NCBI GenBank assembly: GCA_016191555.1
Contig: JACPVX010000025.1
Coordinates: forward strand, 1-64,000
Source: Bacteroidota bacterium
GTDB taxonomy: Bacteria; Bacteroidota; Bacteroidia; Cytophagales; Cyclobacteriaceae
DNA length: 64,000 nucleotides
Direction: 5' to 3'
Shown: positions 45,126 through 53,709 of the stretch, piece after piece
Layout of the letters: every line of letters starts with the position of its first letter
Numbering within the stretch: the first letter of the stretch is position 1
The notes under the pieces: generated by a model
Databases searched by the model: none
The model's input: only the letters and a program-made list of their open reading frames with translations
What the model was told of the DNA's origin: nothing
Position numbers and translations under genes: made by a program

Positions 45126-46775
45126 TTTCCCCCAAGCACCACCACCAGGTGTATTCAACAATATTCGATCACCGGGCTGTACAGATAAGCTATCCATTCC
45201 TTTTAGTTTCCTTTTCTTTCCTTTGGCTGAAATGTGAAACTGCTCACCACATTTTCCTGGCCCACCTCCATTCATACCGTAGGGCATTTCTTTTCGATGT
45301 TGGGATAAAATATTGATATCCATTGGCTCATTAAACTTGATCTGCCGGACAATTCCATCGCCACCTCTCCACTTGCCCTTACCACCGGAATTTTTTCGAA
45401 TAGCAAATTTTTCCAAAACTACCGGATACTTTAGCTCAAGGATTTCCGGATCGGTGATCCGTGTGTTCGTCATGTGCGAGTGAACGGCATCACATCCATC
45501 AAAGCCTTTCCCGGCTCCGGTTCCACCACCAATCGTTTCGTAATAGCCTAATTTTTTATTACCGAACAAAAAATTATTCATTGTTCCCTGACTGCAGGCT
45601 ACCAACCCAAGTGCTTTTAGAAGTGTATCAGTTACCCGCTGACTGATCTCCGTATTGCCACCGACCACAGCCGGAAGAAGACTGTTATCTGATTTAGTAA
45701 AACCAAAGTCAGCAAATGGATTCAACATGCCTTTGGGTAATTGAATGTCCACTAAATTCAATAAGCCTTCATTCATTGCGATGGGTTTGTTTACCCAAAG
45801 GCGAAGCACGTACAACACAGCACTTTGCACAATAGCGCGTGTGGCATTTAAATTACCCGGATGAATTTTAGCCGATCCACTAAAATCAATAACTAGTTTA
45901 CCGTTATTAGTTGTCAACGAAACATAGATTAACGATCCGTCATCTAACCTCTCAGTAGCTCGTAATCTTTTTTGTGGAAGTAAGTGCAGTTTACTTTCTA
46001 ATAATCCGGAGGCGTAATTTTTTAACTCGTTCATTTGTCGACACACGTCATCAACACCATGGATTGAGCATAACTCCAGAAGATTTTTTTCACCTAAGTT
46101 GACGGATGCAAGGGCTCCATTTAAGTCGGCCAGATTTTCGTGCACCGAGCGTGTAGGGTAACGCGCTTGCGTAAACAAAATTTCAATTTCTTTCCACCGA
46201 GCCACACCTGCCTTCACTAAATAAGTGGGGCTAATAATCACGCCTTCTTCTTCTAGCGTAGTTGCATCTACCGGCATCGACCCGGGTTTTTTCCCTCCGA
46301 TCTCTGCATGATGCGCACGGTTAGCGACATAGCCCACTAACTTTTTCTGAAAAAATACAGGCTTGATCAACGTAACATCCGGAAGATGTGAACCACCGTA
46401 GGCCGGATGATTGGTGATGATTACATCACCTTCGTTCATGAAAATTACTTTCAATACTTCGCGCACACATACGCCCATGCTGCCAAGATGTACCGGAATA
46501 TGTGGCGCATTCACGATCAGATAACCTTTTGCATCCAAAACAGCGCAAGAAAAATCCAATCGTTCTTTTACATTCACTGAAAAGGAAGTGCGTTGAAGCA
46601 TCGCTCCCATCTCCTGCGCAACAGCTGTAAATCGATTGCTGAATAATTCTAACAACGCCTGTTGATTAAATTCTTTTTGTTGTATGGCTCGCTTTTTGGT
46701 TTTATTCAGAATCGCATGATTATTGGCATCAATAAAAAATTGCCAGCCCCTTTCAATAAACGGTTGCTCACCCAA
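45123..46775 (-). CDS. 5-oxoprolinase / hydantoinase B subunit-type protein
   Basis: The HyuB-like half of an ATP-dependent oxoprolinase. Up to 550 residues, from a TTG at 46775. Motifs are NRFTAVAQEMGAMLQRTSFSVNVKERLDFSCAVLD, HIPVHLGSMG, ITNHPAYGGSHLPDVTLI and RHHAEIGGKKPGSM-type blocks, and C-terminally GGGTGAGKGFDG, HMTNTRITDPEILE and KNSGGKGKWRGGDG. It overlaps the HyuA-type gene upstream by 70 bases in another frame. In the related fused enzymes these parts are one protein of about 1,200-1,250 residues, so this may be the downstream half of one gene separated by a frameshift. Confidence 0.87.
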   Translation of the reverse strand: MGEQPFIERGWQFFIDANNHAILNKTKKRAIQQKEFNQQALLELFSNRFTAVAQEMGAMLQRTSFSVNVKERLDFSCAVLDAKGYLIVNAPHIPVHLGSMGVCVREVLKVIFMNEGDVIITNHPAYGGSHLPDVTLIKPVFFQKKLVGYVANRAHHAEIGGKKPGSMPVDATTLEEEGVIISPTYLVKAGVARWKEIEILFTQARYPTRSVHENLADLNGALASVNLGEKNLLELCSIHGVDDVCRQMNELKNYASGLLESKLHLLPQKRLRATERLDDGSLIYVSLTTNNGKLVIDFSGSAKIHPGNLNATRAIVQSAVLYVLRLWVNKPIAMNEGLLNLVDIQLPKGMLNPFADFGFTKSDNSLLPAVVGGNTEISQRVTDTLLKALGLVACSQGTMNNFLFGNKKLGYYETIGGGTGAGKGFDGCDAVHSHMTNTRITDPEILELKYPVVLEKFAIRKNSGGKGKWRGGDGIVRQIKFNEPMDINILSQHRKEMPYGMNGGGPGKCGEQFHISAKGKKRKLKGMDSLSVQPGDRILLNTPGGGAWGK

Positions 46776-48670
46776 TGACCGTAGATTGATTTATACTTCT
46801 TTTGAAAAAGTCTTTTTATTGACTCCGGTTTGTCGAATTCAATTTCTAATGTACTCTCCTGTCCGGCAAAGCGAAGAAAGATTAATTGCTTCGATTTTTT
46901 GATACGTGAAGAGGTGTAACCTTCAGCCGCTAATTTTTTTGAACCATTGGAGAAAATAGCGTTTAGCATTTTTGGTAGCTGTGTCAGAATTTTATCCAAT
47001 GGCTTTAATACTAACAACTCTTCAAACCGTTCCACTTTTGCGTGACCAATTCCATAAGCGCTCAGCAACCCGGCCTCGTAAGGAATTAGAATGCGGCTCA
47101 TACCCAGCATGCTTGCCAGCGCACACGCATGTTGCCCGCCTGCACCGCCAAAACAAAGCAAGGTGAAGTCGGAAGGAGAATGACCTTGTTGAACAGACAC
47201 ACGCTTGATTGTCTCTGCCATTTTTTCGTTAGCGATTTGAATCAAAGCTTCCAGTGTATCTTTTGAATTGGCATTCTTTTGAGAGGCATTCATTTTTTTC
47301 ACCAACCGATCCAATGCTTCTTTGGCTTTTTCCGGATAGATAGGAATGGCAAAAAATTCTGGATGCAAGCGACCGACCAACAGGTTGACATCCGTTATGG
47401 TAAGTGGACCGCCAGCACCATAACATGCCGGCCCCGGATAAGCACCGGCACTATGCGGGCCAACCGTTAACTTGTAGCCATCAAAATCACAAATGGAACC
47501 ACCACCTGCAGCAATGGTTTCAATGGCTACCGATGGTGAGAGAATTTTTGTTTCACCTACTTTCGATTCAAATCGATAATCTAACCGATTATTGTACAGA
47601 GACACATCAGTGCTGGTGCCACCCATATCAAACGTAATCAACTTATTGATATTCGATAATCGCCCTACTGTAGCCGCGCCAACTACGCCACCAGCCGGGC
47701 CGCTGAGCAAACTATCTTTCGGATAAAAACGATCCGCATTCGAAAGACTGCCTGCGCTCGTCATGATTTTCAGTTGTGCATGAGTCAGGCCGCGTTGTAT
47801 ATTGTTGACATAGCTGTGAATGATTGGAGCGAGGTACGCATTGGCAACCGTGGTTTCAGCACGCGGAACAATTTTTAATTGGCCTGATAAACGATTGGAG
47901 GTTGAGATGGATTGAAAGCCGGCTTTTTTCAATTTCTTTTCCAATAACAATTCATGAGCCGGGTTTACATAACTGTTTAGAAACGCGATAGCGATTGAAT
48001 CAACTTTCGATTTTTTCAAAACTCGAATCAATTGATTAATGGCCTGTTTGGAAAGTTTTGTGATGACCTGACCATCAGCTCCGATTCTCTCCTTAATTTC
48101 AACGGCTAGTGAGTAAAGAGGCTTTTCTTTTTCTACATGCAGTGCAAAAAGATCAGGCCGTTGTTGTGTTCCGATTACCAGTAAATCTTTGAATCCTTCG
48201 GTAGTTACGAAAGCTGTGCGCGCACCTTTTCGTTCCAGCAAGGCATTGGTTCCTCGGGTAGATCCTAGTTTAATTTCAATAGGAGGAAAGGATTCTGTGA
48301 TGCCGGTTTGTGTTAGCAATCGAGCCGCAAATACCGGCACCTCTTCATTGGATGAAATTTCGAATGAACTACCGGCAGCATTACGGAGCGATCCTTGAGT
48401 TGACAGAATCATGGTGGCCGGATCGAGCGAGCGAACCACTACCTTTTGTTTAGAATTTAATAGTCGCAGCTCGAAGCCTTTGAAAATATCTTTGTCTGTA
48501 GGTAAAGACATTTCAACTAAAAATGAATTCTGCGAAAGCTGCTGAAGAATTTTTCCGCGCAATACACCCGAACTCAAAACTTTCAGCCGACTTATCTTTT
48601 GTGAGGGATCAATGGCTATGCAGTCGGTGAAGGTACCGCCCGTGTCCATCCATATTTTCCAGCGTGACAT
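46706..48670 (-). CDS. 5-oxoprolinase / hydantoinase A subunit-type protein
   Basis: The HyuA-like half. 654 residues starting MSRWKIWMDTGGTFTDCIAID (ATP-binding ASKHA-type DTGGTFTD). Further motifs are GSTRGTNALLERKGARTAFVTTEGF, LLSGPAGGVVGAATVGR, ITFDMGGTSTDVSLY, TIAAGGGSICDFDGYKLTVGPHSAGAYPGPACYGAGG and LCFGGAGGQHACALA. The frame ends in YGHWVSNR followed by an unlike tail, LLKGAGNFLLMPIIMRF. At this point the other frame reads IERGWQFFID, close to the expected continuation. A one-base deletion near 46763 would explain the split. Its ATG overlaps the stop of the upstream lipoprotein gene by one base. Confidence 0.88.
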   Translation of the reverse strand: MSRWKIWMDTGGTFTDCIAIDPSQKISRLKVLSSGVLRGKILQQLSQNSFLVEMSLPTDKDIFKGFELRLLNSKQKVVVRSLDPATMILSTQGSLRNAAGSSFEISSNEEVPVFAARLLTQTGITESFPPIEIKLGSTRGTNALLERKGARTAFVTTEGFKDLLVIGTQQRPDLFALHVEKEKPLYSLAVEIKERIGADGQVITKLSKQAINQLIRVLKKSKVDSIAIAFLNSYVNPAHELLLEKKLKKAGFQSISTSNRLSGQLKIVPRAETTVANAYLAPIIHSYVNNIQRGLTHAQLKIMTSAGSLSNADRFYPKDSLLSGPAGGVVGAATVGRLSNINKLITFDMGGTSTDVSLYNNRLDYRFESKVGETKILSPSVAIETIAAGGGSICDFDGYKLTVGPHSAGAYPGPACYGAGGPLTITDVNLLVGRLHPEFFAIPIYPEKAKEALDRLVKKMNASQKNANSKDTLEALIQIANEKMAETIKRVSVQQGHSPSDFTLLCFGGAGGQHACALASMLGMSRILIPYEAGLLSAYGIGHAKVERFEELLVLKPLDKILTQLPKMLNAIFSNGSKKLAAEGYTSSRIKKSKQLIFLRFAGQESTLEIEFDKPESIKRLFQKKYKSIYGHWVSNRLLKGAGNFLLMPIIMRF

Positions 48671-49152
48671 TATTTGATGGTGCGGATCACATTTCGTTTT
48701 GCCATTCGGATGCCCAATGCTTTGGTAAACTCAACGGAGCCGTCTTTCTTTTCAATCATCAGTGGCTTGGTATACAGAATGGAATCTTTGTCCATTTTCT
48801 GAATGTTATCGCTTAACGAAGAACTAGTTCCTCCGGCTATGTAGGCCTCGATCACCTTTTGTTCAATTGCCCGTAGTGTCGAGTCGTTGGTTTGCATGGC
48901 GATAATTTCTACGTCAAATGCTTTTTCAAGCGAATCAATAAGCGTTTTGTTAATCAACAGTTTATCTCTTTTTTCAAGTAAGGCCGAAATAGATCGGCCA
49001 TAGGCAAATGCTGCCTCGGTAATGTCGGCATCAGAAATTCTTTTAATCTGGCTTTCTTCGCGCTCTTCGCGAATTTTTCGTTTTTGTTCTTCGGTAAGGG
49101 TTCCGTTGCACGCAGCTAATGACAAACAAAATAACCACACTAACTTCTTCAT
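48670..49152 (-). CDS. Hypothetical lipoprotein
   Basis: A 160-residue protein with a lipoprotein signal (LAACNG; lipidated Cys at residue 15). The mature part is charged and helical: TEEQKRKIREEREESQIKRI, then a DADITEAAFAYGRSIS segment and KRNVIRTIK at the end. No family is recognised. It shares one base with the oxoprolinase A-type start, so the two are probably co-transcribed, but a functional link is unknown. Confidence 0.75.
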   Translation of the reverse strand: MKKLVWLFCLSLAACNGTLTEEQKRKIREEREESQIKRISDADITEAAFAYGRSISALLEKRDKLLINKTLIDSLEKAFDVEIIAMQTNDSTLRAIEQKVIEAYIAGGTSSSLSDNIQKMDKDSILYTKPLMIEKKDGSVEFTKALGIRMAKRNVIRTIK

Positions 49153-49243
49153 AGCTTAAAAAATTCGATCACGAAAGTTAAGACATAATCAGACAGAAAC
49201 ACGGGGGTGAATGAAATTGTAATGACTCGCGACTTGATTTTAT

Positions 49244-49251
49244 TAACTTTG
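49244..49251 (+). promoter_or_regulatory. Candidate -7 promoter element for prfA
   Basis: TAACTTTG matches the Bacteroidota consensus and lies 16 bases before the prfA ATG (49268). A convincing -33 box at the usual distance was not found. Confidence 0.45.
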
Positions 49252-49267
49252 CGCCCTTTACGAAGTT

Positions 49268-50338
49268 ATGATTGATAAGTTAATTGAAATAAAGCATCGG
49301 TTTGAAGAGGTGGGATTGCTATTGGTGCAGCCCGATACCCTTAGTGATCAGAAGAAATTTGGCCAGCTGAGCAAAGAATATCGCGATTTGGAGAAGGTGG
49401 TTACGAAGTATGATGCGTATCAGCAGACACTCGATGGCATGCAGCAGGCGAAAGAATTGTTGCAGAAAGAGAAAGACCCTGAGATGCGTGAATTGGCCAA
49501 GCAAGAATTGGAAGAATTAGAGCCAAAACGCGATGCTTTGGAGGCGGAGATCAAAGAAATGCTGATGCCGAAAGACCCGAACGATTACAAGAACTGTATT
49601 CTAGAAATCAGGGCTGGTACCGGTGGAGATGAGGCAGCCATTTTTGCCGGAGATTTATGGAGAATGTATCAGCGCTTTTGTGATCGCATAGGATTGAAAA
49701 TGTCGGTGTTGGATGTGACGGAAGGTACCGCAGGCGGATACAAAGAGGTGATCAGCAGTGTGGAGGGAGATGGTGCGTTTGGCATTTTCAAGTATGAGTC
49801 GGGGGTGCACCGCGTGCAGCGAGTGCCTGAAACAGAAACACAAGGTCGTGTACATACATCGGCTGCTTCCGTAGTAGTTTTGCCGGAGGCCGAAGATGTG
49901 GATGTAGAGATTAATCCGGCCGATATTGAAGTGATCACTTCACGCTCGGGTGGTGCCGGTGGACAGAATGTAAACAAAGTGGAAACTAAAGTGCAGATGA
50001 CGCACAAGCCTACCGGTATTGTGATTACGTGTCAGGTCGAGCGCTCGCAGCATGGCAACCGCGCCCGCGCGATGGTGATGTTACGTGCTAAACTGTATGA
50101 ATTAGAACTGGAGAAAAAGAATGCGGGCATCACGGCATCGCGCAAGAGCCAGGTGCGCAGTGGCGATCGCTCAGAAAAAATCAGAACCTATAATTATCCT
50201 CAAAGCCGCGTAACGGATCATCGCATTGGCTATACACAACACAATTTACCAGCTGTGATGAATGGCGAGGTAGATGAGTTTATCAACCAACTGAAGATTG
50301 CTGAGACAGCTGAGAAGATGGCGAATAACACGAACTAA
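49268..50338 (+). CDS. prfA: Peptide chain release factor 1
   Basis: Releases the finished chain at UAA and UAG codons. 356 residues with the release-factor GGQ motif ([14 protein letters not shown]), the stop-codon recognition P-x-T tripeptide in [15 protein letters not shown] (PET), and [15 protein letters not shown]. Length is normal for RF1. The gene is single, with a plausible promoter upstream and an unusual repeat block downstream. Confidence 0.97.
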   Translation: MIDKLIEIKHRFEEVGLLLVQPDTLSDQKKFGQLSKEYRDLEKVVTKYDAYQQTLDGMQQAKELLQKEKDPEMRELAKQELEELEPKRDALEAEIKEMLMPKDPNDYKNCILEIRAGTGGDEAAIFAGDLWRMYQRFCDRIGLKMSVLDVTEGTAGGYKEVISSVEGDGAFGIFKYESGVHRVQRVPETETQGRVHTSAASVVVLPEAEDVDVEINPADIEVITSRSGGAGGQNVNKVETKVQMTHKPTGIVITCQVERSQHGNRARAMVMLRAKLYELELEKKNAGITASRKSQVRSGDRSEKIRTYNYPQSRVTDHRIGYTQHNLPAVMNGEVDEFINQLKIAETAEKMANNTN

Positions 50339-50600
50339 TTCGGTGATTTGATAATTCGATGATTCGTTAATGGGGTTGATACAGATTAATCTGAGGCTTT
50401 CATTACCGAATTATCGAATCAGCAAATAACTAATTTGGTAATTTGATAAAGCAATGGTTTGAGCCTTTCAATACCTAATTATTATCGAATCAACGAATTA
50501 GCAAATAACTAATTTGGTAATTTGGTAAAGCAATGGTTCGGTAATGGGGTTGATACAGATTCATCTGAGGCTTTCATTACCGAATTATCGAATCAACGAA
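50339..50600. repeat. Intergenic AT-rich repeat block downstream of prfA
   Basis: Two near-identical 54-base copies (50368-50421 and 50542-50595, one mismatch) flank a pair of 40-base copies (50422-50461 and 50501-50540, two mismatches). A degenerate fragment of the first repeat occupies 50462-50500. Units repeat about every 80 bases. Arms such as CGAATTATCGAATC and GATTCGTTAAT also make inverted repeats, so the transcript could fold. It lies between convergent genes and shows no coding sequence. Confidence 0.8.
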
Positions 50601-51143
50601 TTAATTCCCTTCTTCCGATTGCTTAATCTGTTCGTCTAAAATTTTATCGATGATGGCTAGTTGGCGCTCGTCAATTTTTTGGTTTACGCGGGCTTGCTTT
50701 TTCATGAAGCGAAACATGGCGTTCTTCTTGATTTCGTAAGCGATAAACACAGTATACTTTTTCTCTTTCTCATTATAGAATTTTTTCTCGCCTACTTTTC
50801 GAATGTCGGCCAGATCCGTATTCATGACTTCGCGTGCCAAGCTTTGAAACTTCTCTGCTACATCTGCACCACGTTCATTTTCTGTTTGACCTTGGTAATT
50901 ATCGGCTACTTGTTTCATGGTGGTATTTACTTGACCGGCCAAGTAGGTTTTAGCTTCGATATCGGCTTTACCGCGGGCAATATTATCGGATGAGCTTTCT
51001 CCCTTGCCGGTAGCACGAAAGAAACGATTATTGGATTCATAGGCATTGCCGGAGAAGGGCTCGCTTACTTTTTTTCCGAAAGGACTGTTGGCGCATGAGC
51101 TGGCGATTAGGGCAATTGCAATGGTGATAAGTGCGTTTTTCAT
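50601..51143 (-). CDS. LPP20-like lipoprotein (hypothetical)
   Basis: A 180-residue protein with a lipoprotein signal (IASSCANS; Cys at residue 17). The mature part contains RFFRATGKGESSSDNIARGKADIEAKTYLAGQVNTTMKQVADNYQ, a helix-strand pattern like the LPP20 domain. It ends KKYTVFIAYEIKKNAMFRFMKKQ. Related domains occur in outer-membrane lipoproteins of various Gram-negatives. Function is unknown. It converges on prfA across the repeat block. Confidence 0.72.
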   Translation of the reverse strand: MKNALITIAIALIASSCANSPFGKKVSEPFSGNAYESNNRFFRATGKGESSSDNIARGKADIEAKTYLAGQVNTTMKQVADNYQGQTENERGADVAEKFQSLAREVMNTDLADIRKVGEKKFYNEKEKKYTVFIAYEIKKNAMFRFMKKQARVNQKIDERQLAIIDKILDEQIKQSEEGN

Positions 51144-51276
51144 AGTGTTGACTTTAAATCTAATTCAAATTAAGGAAAAATTGTGCCAGAAATGCCAAAC
51201 GAGCTTAGACTCTTCAAAGAAAGTAGCCAATCCATTCATATACTTCTTTTTTGTATCGTTAAAGACAGTTAATTTT

Positions 51277-51294
51277 AATAATTCAATGATTATT
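51277..51294 (+). promoter_or_regulatory. Inverted repeat at the start of the ParE-type TA module
   Basis: AATAAT-TCAATG-ATTATT, with 6-base arms, ends two bases before the antitoxin ATG at 51297. It could be the autoregulatory operator or affect ribosome access. Short and AT-rich, so chance is possible. Confidence 0.35.
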
Positions 51295-51296
51295 CT

Positions 51297-51533
51297 ATGA
51301 GAGGATCAGTTGCGTTGCGAAATCAAACAAAAAAAATTATTGATCAGGCAGACATCAAAACTGTGAGAATGGTTTTTGCTATGCTCGAAGCTGAAAAGGA
51401 AAATGACTGGTGGGATACTTTAGATTCGAAAGAACGGGCTTCTATTGAAAAGGGGATGAAAGATGCAGAAGAAGGACGCGTTTATTCTCATGAGGCCGTG
51501 ATGAAAAAGGTCAAGAAATGGCGACTGAAATAA
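51297..51533 (+). CDS. Antitoxin of a RelE/ParE-type module
   Basis: A 78-residue small, charged protein located just before a ParE-like toxin gene. Sequence features are an N-terminal KKIIDQADIKTVRMVFAMLEAEKE helix and a WWDTLDSKERASIEKGMKDAEEGRVYSHEAVMKKVKKW tail. This tail is typical of Bacteroidota antitoxins that precede ParE-type toxins. It overlaps the toxin gene by 16 bases. Recognition rests mainly on gene context. Confidence 0.8.
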   Translation: MRGSVALRNQTKKIIDQADIKTVRMVFAMLEAEKENDWWDTLDSKERASIEKGMKDAEEGRVYSHEAVMKKVKKWRLK

Positions 51534-51820
51534 TTTGGTCAAAAGAAGCCTTTGTTACTTATTTTAGCAATATTCAATATTTGCAAATTCATTGGTCTTC
51601 TAAAGAAATAGATCGGTTTATAAAACAAGCCGATTATGTAATAAGCCGCATTCAAGAACACCCACAATCGTTTAGCCCATCCCCAAAGAGTAAATCCATT
51701 CGCAGGGCTAGGATCAATAAGTACATCACACTATACTATCGATTCCAAATGCAAAAGAGGAGAATCGTATTACTCTCATTTTGGAACACTCGCCAAAATC
51801 CTGAAAAACTACAATTTTGA
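51518..51820 (+). CDS. RelE/ParE family toxin
   Basis: A 100-residue toxin-fold protein. Features are EIIWSKEAFVTYFSNIQYLQ, EIDRFIKQADYVISRIQEHPQSF, SIRRARINKYITLYYRFQ and the ending IVLLSFWNTRQNPEKL, which is the Bacteroidota RelE/ParE-type C-terminus. Target (DNA gyrase or ribosome) cannot be read from sequence. It overlaps the antitoxin at its start and the oppositely oriented methyltransferase by 12 bases at its end. Confidence 0.88.
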   Translation: MATEIIWSKEAFVTYFSNIQYLQIHWSSKEIDRFIKQADYVISRIQEHPQSFSPSPKSKSIRRARINKYITLYYRFQMQKRRIVLLSFWNTRQNPEKLQF

Positions 51821-52522
51821 TTGAACAATCAATTGCCATCGAAATGCCCACTTCCATTTTAACTGATAGTTGGTAATCCCTGCTTTGGTTAAAATATCTT
51901 TCAGTTCTTTTTTAGTAAAAGCCCGTTGTACAGAAAGGGGCGCATCAAATTTTACCATGGCCGATTTGGAAAACAGCTGCGTGAGCCATTTGATGGAGTA
52001 ATATGCGAGTGGATGGCGATGAATGTCGTTTACGATAATTCCTATTGTGGTTTGTCGATGCAGTGACTTGAAAACAGCTACCAATTGGTCTTCGGTAAAG
52101 TGATGGAGAAACAAAGTACACAGAACGATGTCAAATTTTCGTTTACGAAATTCATCTGAAAAAATATTTACTGCCTCGAAGGTGATGTTATGAAATTTAG
52201 AGGAATGTGTTTTTGCGAATTCAATGATATTTGGGTTGGCATCGATGCCCAACAATTTTAACGGACGGTTTTCCTGAGTCGCTTTTTTTGCTATCAAACG
52301 CAACATCTCTCCACTGCCACAACCTAAATCGGCAATGGATATTGCTTGATCTTTGCTACGATTTTTTAAAACTTTCTTGAGCGCATGTAATGTCACCGCA
52401 TTTCCACCGAGCCATTGGTTGATAAAATCCAATTCGCGTAGCGTTTGATCAACCACTTCGCCCCGGCAGTCCAGGTCATCCATGATTTCAATGTCAGAAG
52501 AGCGATTGAGTAATGATGCCAT
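51809..52522 (-). CDS. SAM-dependent methyltransferase (PKS-linked)
   Basis: A 237-residue class I methyltransferase. The glycine-rich SAM site IADLGCGSGEMLRLIAKKA is followed by the acidic LLGIDANPNIIEFAK and a DIVLCTLFLHHFTEDQL motif IV region. It lies six bases after the type III polyketide synthase gene on the same strand, so the two probably form an operon. A role in methylating the polyketide product is an inference from context; the C-terminus carries two short hydrophobic stretches (YYSIKWLTQLF) but no clear membrane anchor. Confidence 0.88.
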   Translation of the reverse strand: MASLLNRSSDIEIMDDLDCRGEVVDQTLRELDFINQWLGGNAVTLHALKKVLKNRSKDQAISIADLGCGSGEMLRLIAKKATQENRPLKLLGIDANPNIIEFAKTHSSKFHNITFEAVNIFSDEFRKRKFDIVLCTLFLHHFTEDQLVAVFKSLHRQTTIGIIVNDIHRHPLAYYSIKWLTQLFSKSAMVKFDAPLSVQRAFTKKELKDILTKAGITNYQLKWKWAFRWQLIVQSKL

Positions 52523-52528
52523 TAATTA

Positions 52529-53629
52529 TTACTTATGATTTACAACTTCTAGTACCATGCTTTCCAATGTAAGTCCCGGGCCAAAAGCAAAACTTAAAAC
52601 TCTCTTACCCGCATCATATGGCTGAAGTGTGGAGGCAAGTTCATGCAACACAAACAAAACAGTAGGCGATGACATATTGCCGTATTTCTTTAACACTTGA
52701 TAGGCAAATTGATTTTGCTCTTTGCTCACAGCTAATTCTGTTTCAATTGCTTCTAAAATTTTTTTCCCTCCCGGATGGATCGCAAAAAGGGATATATCTG
52801 ATAATTGAAAATTGATTTTTTCGAGTAGTGAGGCTGTTAGTTTTTTGATTCCTCCTTTAATTACATCGGGCACGTAAGATGAAAGCCTCATCTCAAACCC
52901 GAAATCCCCAATTGACCATGCCATGTCGTGTTCTCCGGATGTAGCAATATCACAAAAGAAGCTGAGTGGCTTTAAATTAATCCCCTCTCTTGGTTGCGCT
53001 TCTATCAACAGAGCAGCGGATCCATCGGCAAACAACGAATTGGCAAGCAGGTTGTCTTCCGTTGCTTCGCGCTGAAAGTGAATGCTACACAGCTCTACGC
53101 AAACCACTAGCACTTTTGCCTGAGGATTTTGATCGCAAAAAGAATGCGCCAACTTCAACGCATTAAAGGCCGCATAGCAACCCATGAAGTTTATACAGGT
53201 TCTTTCAATGGATGATTTTAATCCAAGGACTTTTACCAAATCAATGTCGAGGCCTGGGGCATACATACCGGTGCAACTGACCACTACTAAATGGGTAATT
53301 TCGGATCGCTTTAAATCAGCCACCCGCGACAAACATTTTTCTGCAGAAGATGCGGCTAAGTGAATAGCATGCTTTTGAAACAATTCGGATCGCTGTTTGG
53401 TACCAGGAAAGACGTCACTTGTGTTAGAATAAAACTCAAAGTGTTCTGTTTTGCTATAATCGTTTAAAACAGAGTACCGCGTTTCGATGCCACTCATGCG
53501 GTGCAAGGCTCGCAGCTTGCGCTCATCGTCTTCGGAGAGTTTCATGGCCTTGACCATGAAGTTGGCAATTGTGCTTTGTTCAATTTTATGCTCAGGATTT
53601 GCAATGCCAATGGATGTGATGTTACTCAT
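52529..53629 (-). CDS. Type III polyketide synthase (chalcone synthase-like)
   Basis: A 366-residue thiolase-fold condensing enzyme. The triad of type III PKS enzymes is visible: Cys151 in TCINFMGCYAAFNALK, His285 in FAIHPGGKKILEA and Asn318 in KKYGNMSSPTVLFVL. The C-terminus contains FAFGPGLTLESMVL, the GFGPG-type loop. Such enzymes extend an acyl-CoA with malonyl-CoA units to make alkylresorcinols, pyrones or related phenolic lipids. Starter and product are unknown. A methyltransferase follows and a UbiA prenyltransferase is transcribed divergently. Confidence 0.93.
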   Translation of the reverse strand: MSNITSIGIANPEHKIEQSTIANFMVKAMKLSEDDERKLRALHRMSGIETRYSVLNDYSKTEHFEFYSNTSDVFPGTKQRSELFQKHAIHLAASSAEKCLSRVADLKRSEITHLVVVSCTGMYAPGLDIDLVKVLGLKSSIERTCINFMGCYAAFNALKLAHSFCDQNPQAKVLVVCVELCSIHFQREATEDNLLANSLFADGSAALLIEAQPREGINLKPLSFFCDIATSGEHDMAWSIGDFGFEMRLSSYVPDVIKGGIKKLTASLLEKINFQLSDISLFAIHPGGKKILEAIETELAVSKEQNQFAYQVLKKYGNMSSPTVLFVLHELASTLQPYDAGKRVLSFAFGPGLTLESMVLEVVNHK

Positions 53630-53709
53630 AGTTCAAGTATAACAAAATTCCATCGCCAATGATTTACAAAAGTTTGAGATGAATTGAAATCAAAGAACTA
53701 TTTTTAAGT

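Noticed and set aside
48670..50338. RNA genes or riboswitches near prfA
   Set aside because: No tRNA cloverleaf, rRNA or known riboswitch motif was recognisable here or elsewhere in the window.
50339..50600. Possible CRISPR array
   Set aside because: The repeat units are unequal (54 and 40 bases), interleaved, have no unique spacers of constant size, and no cas genes are near.
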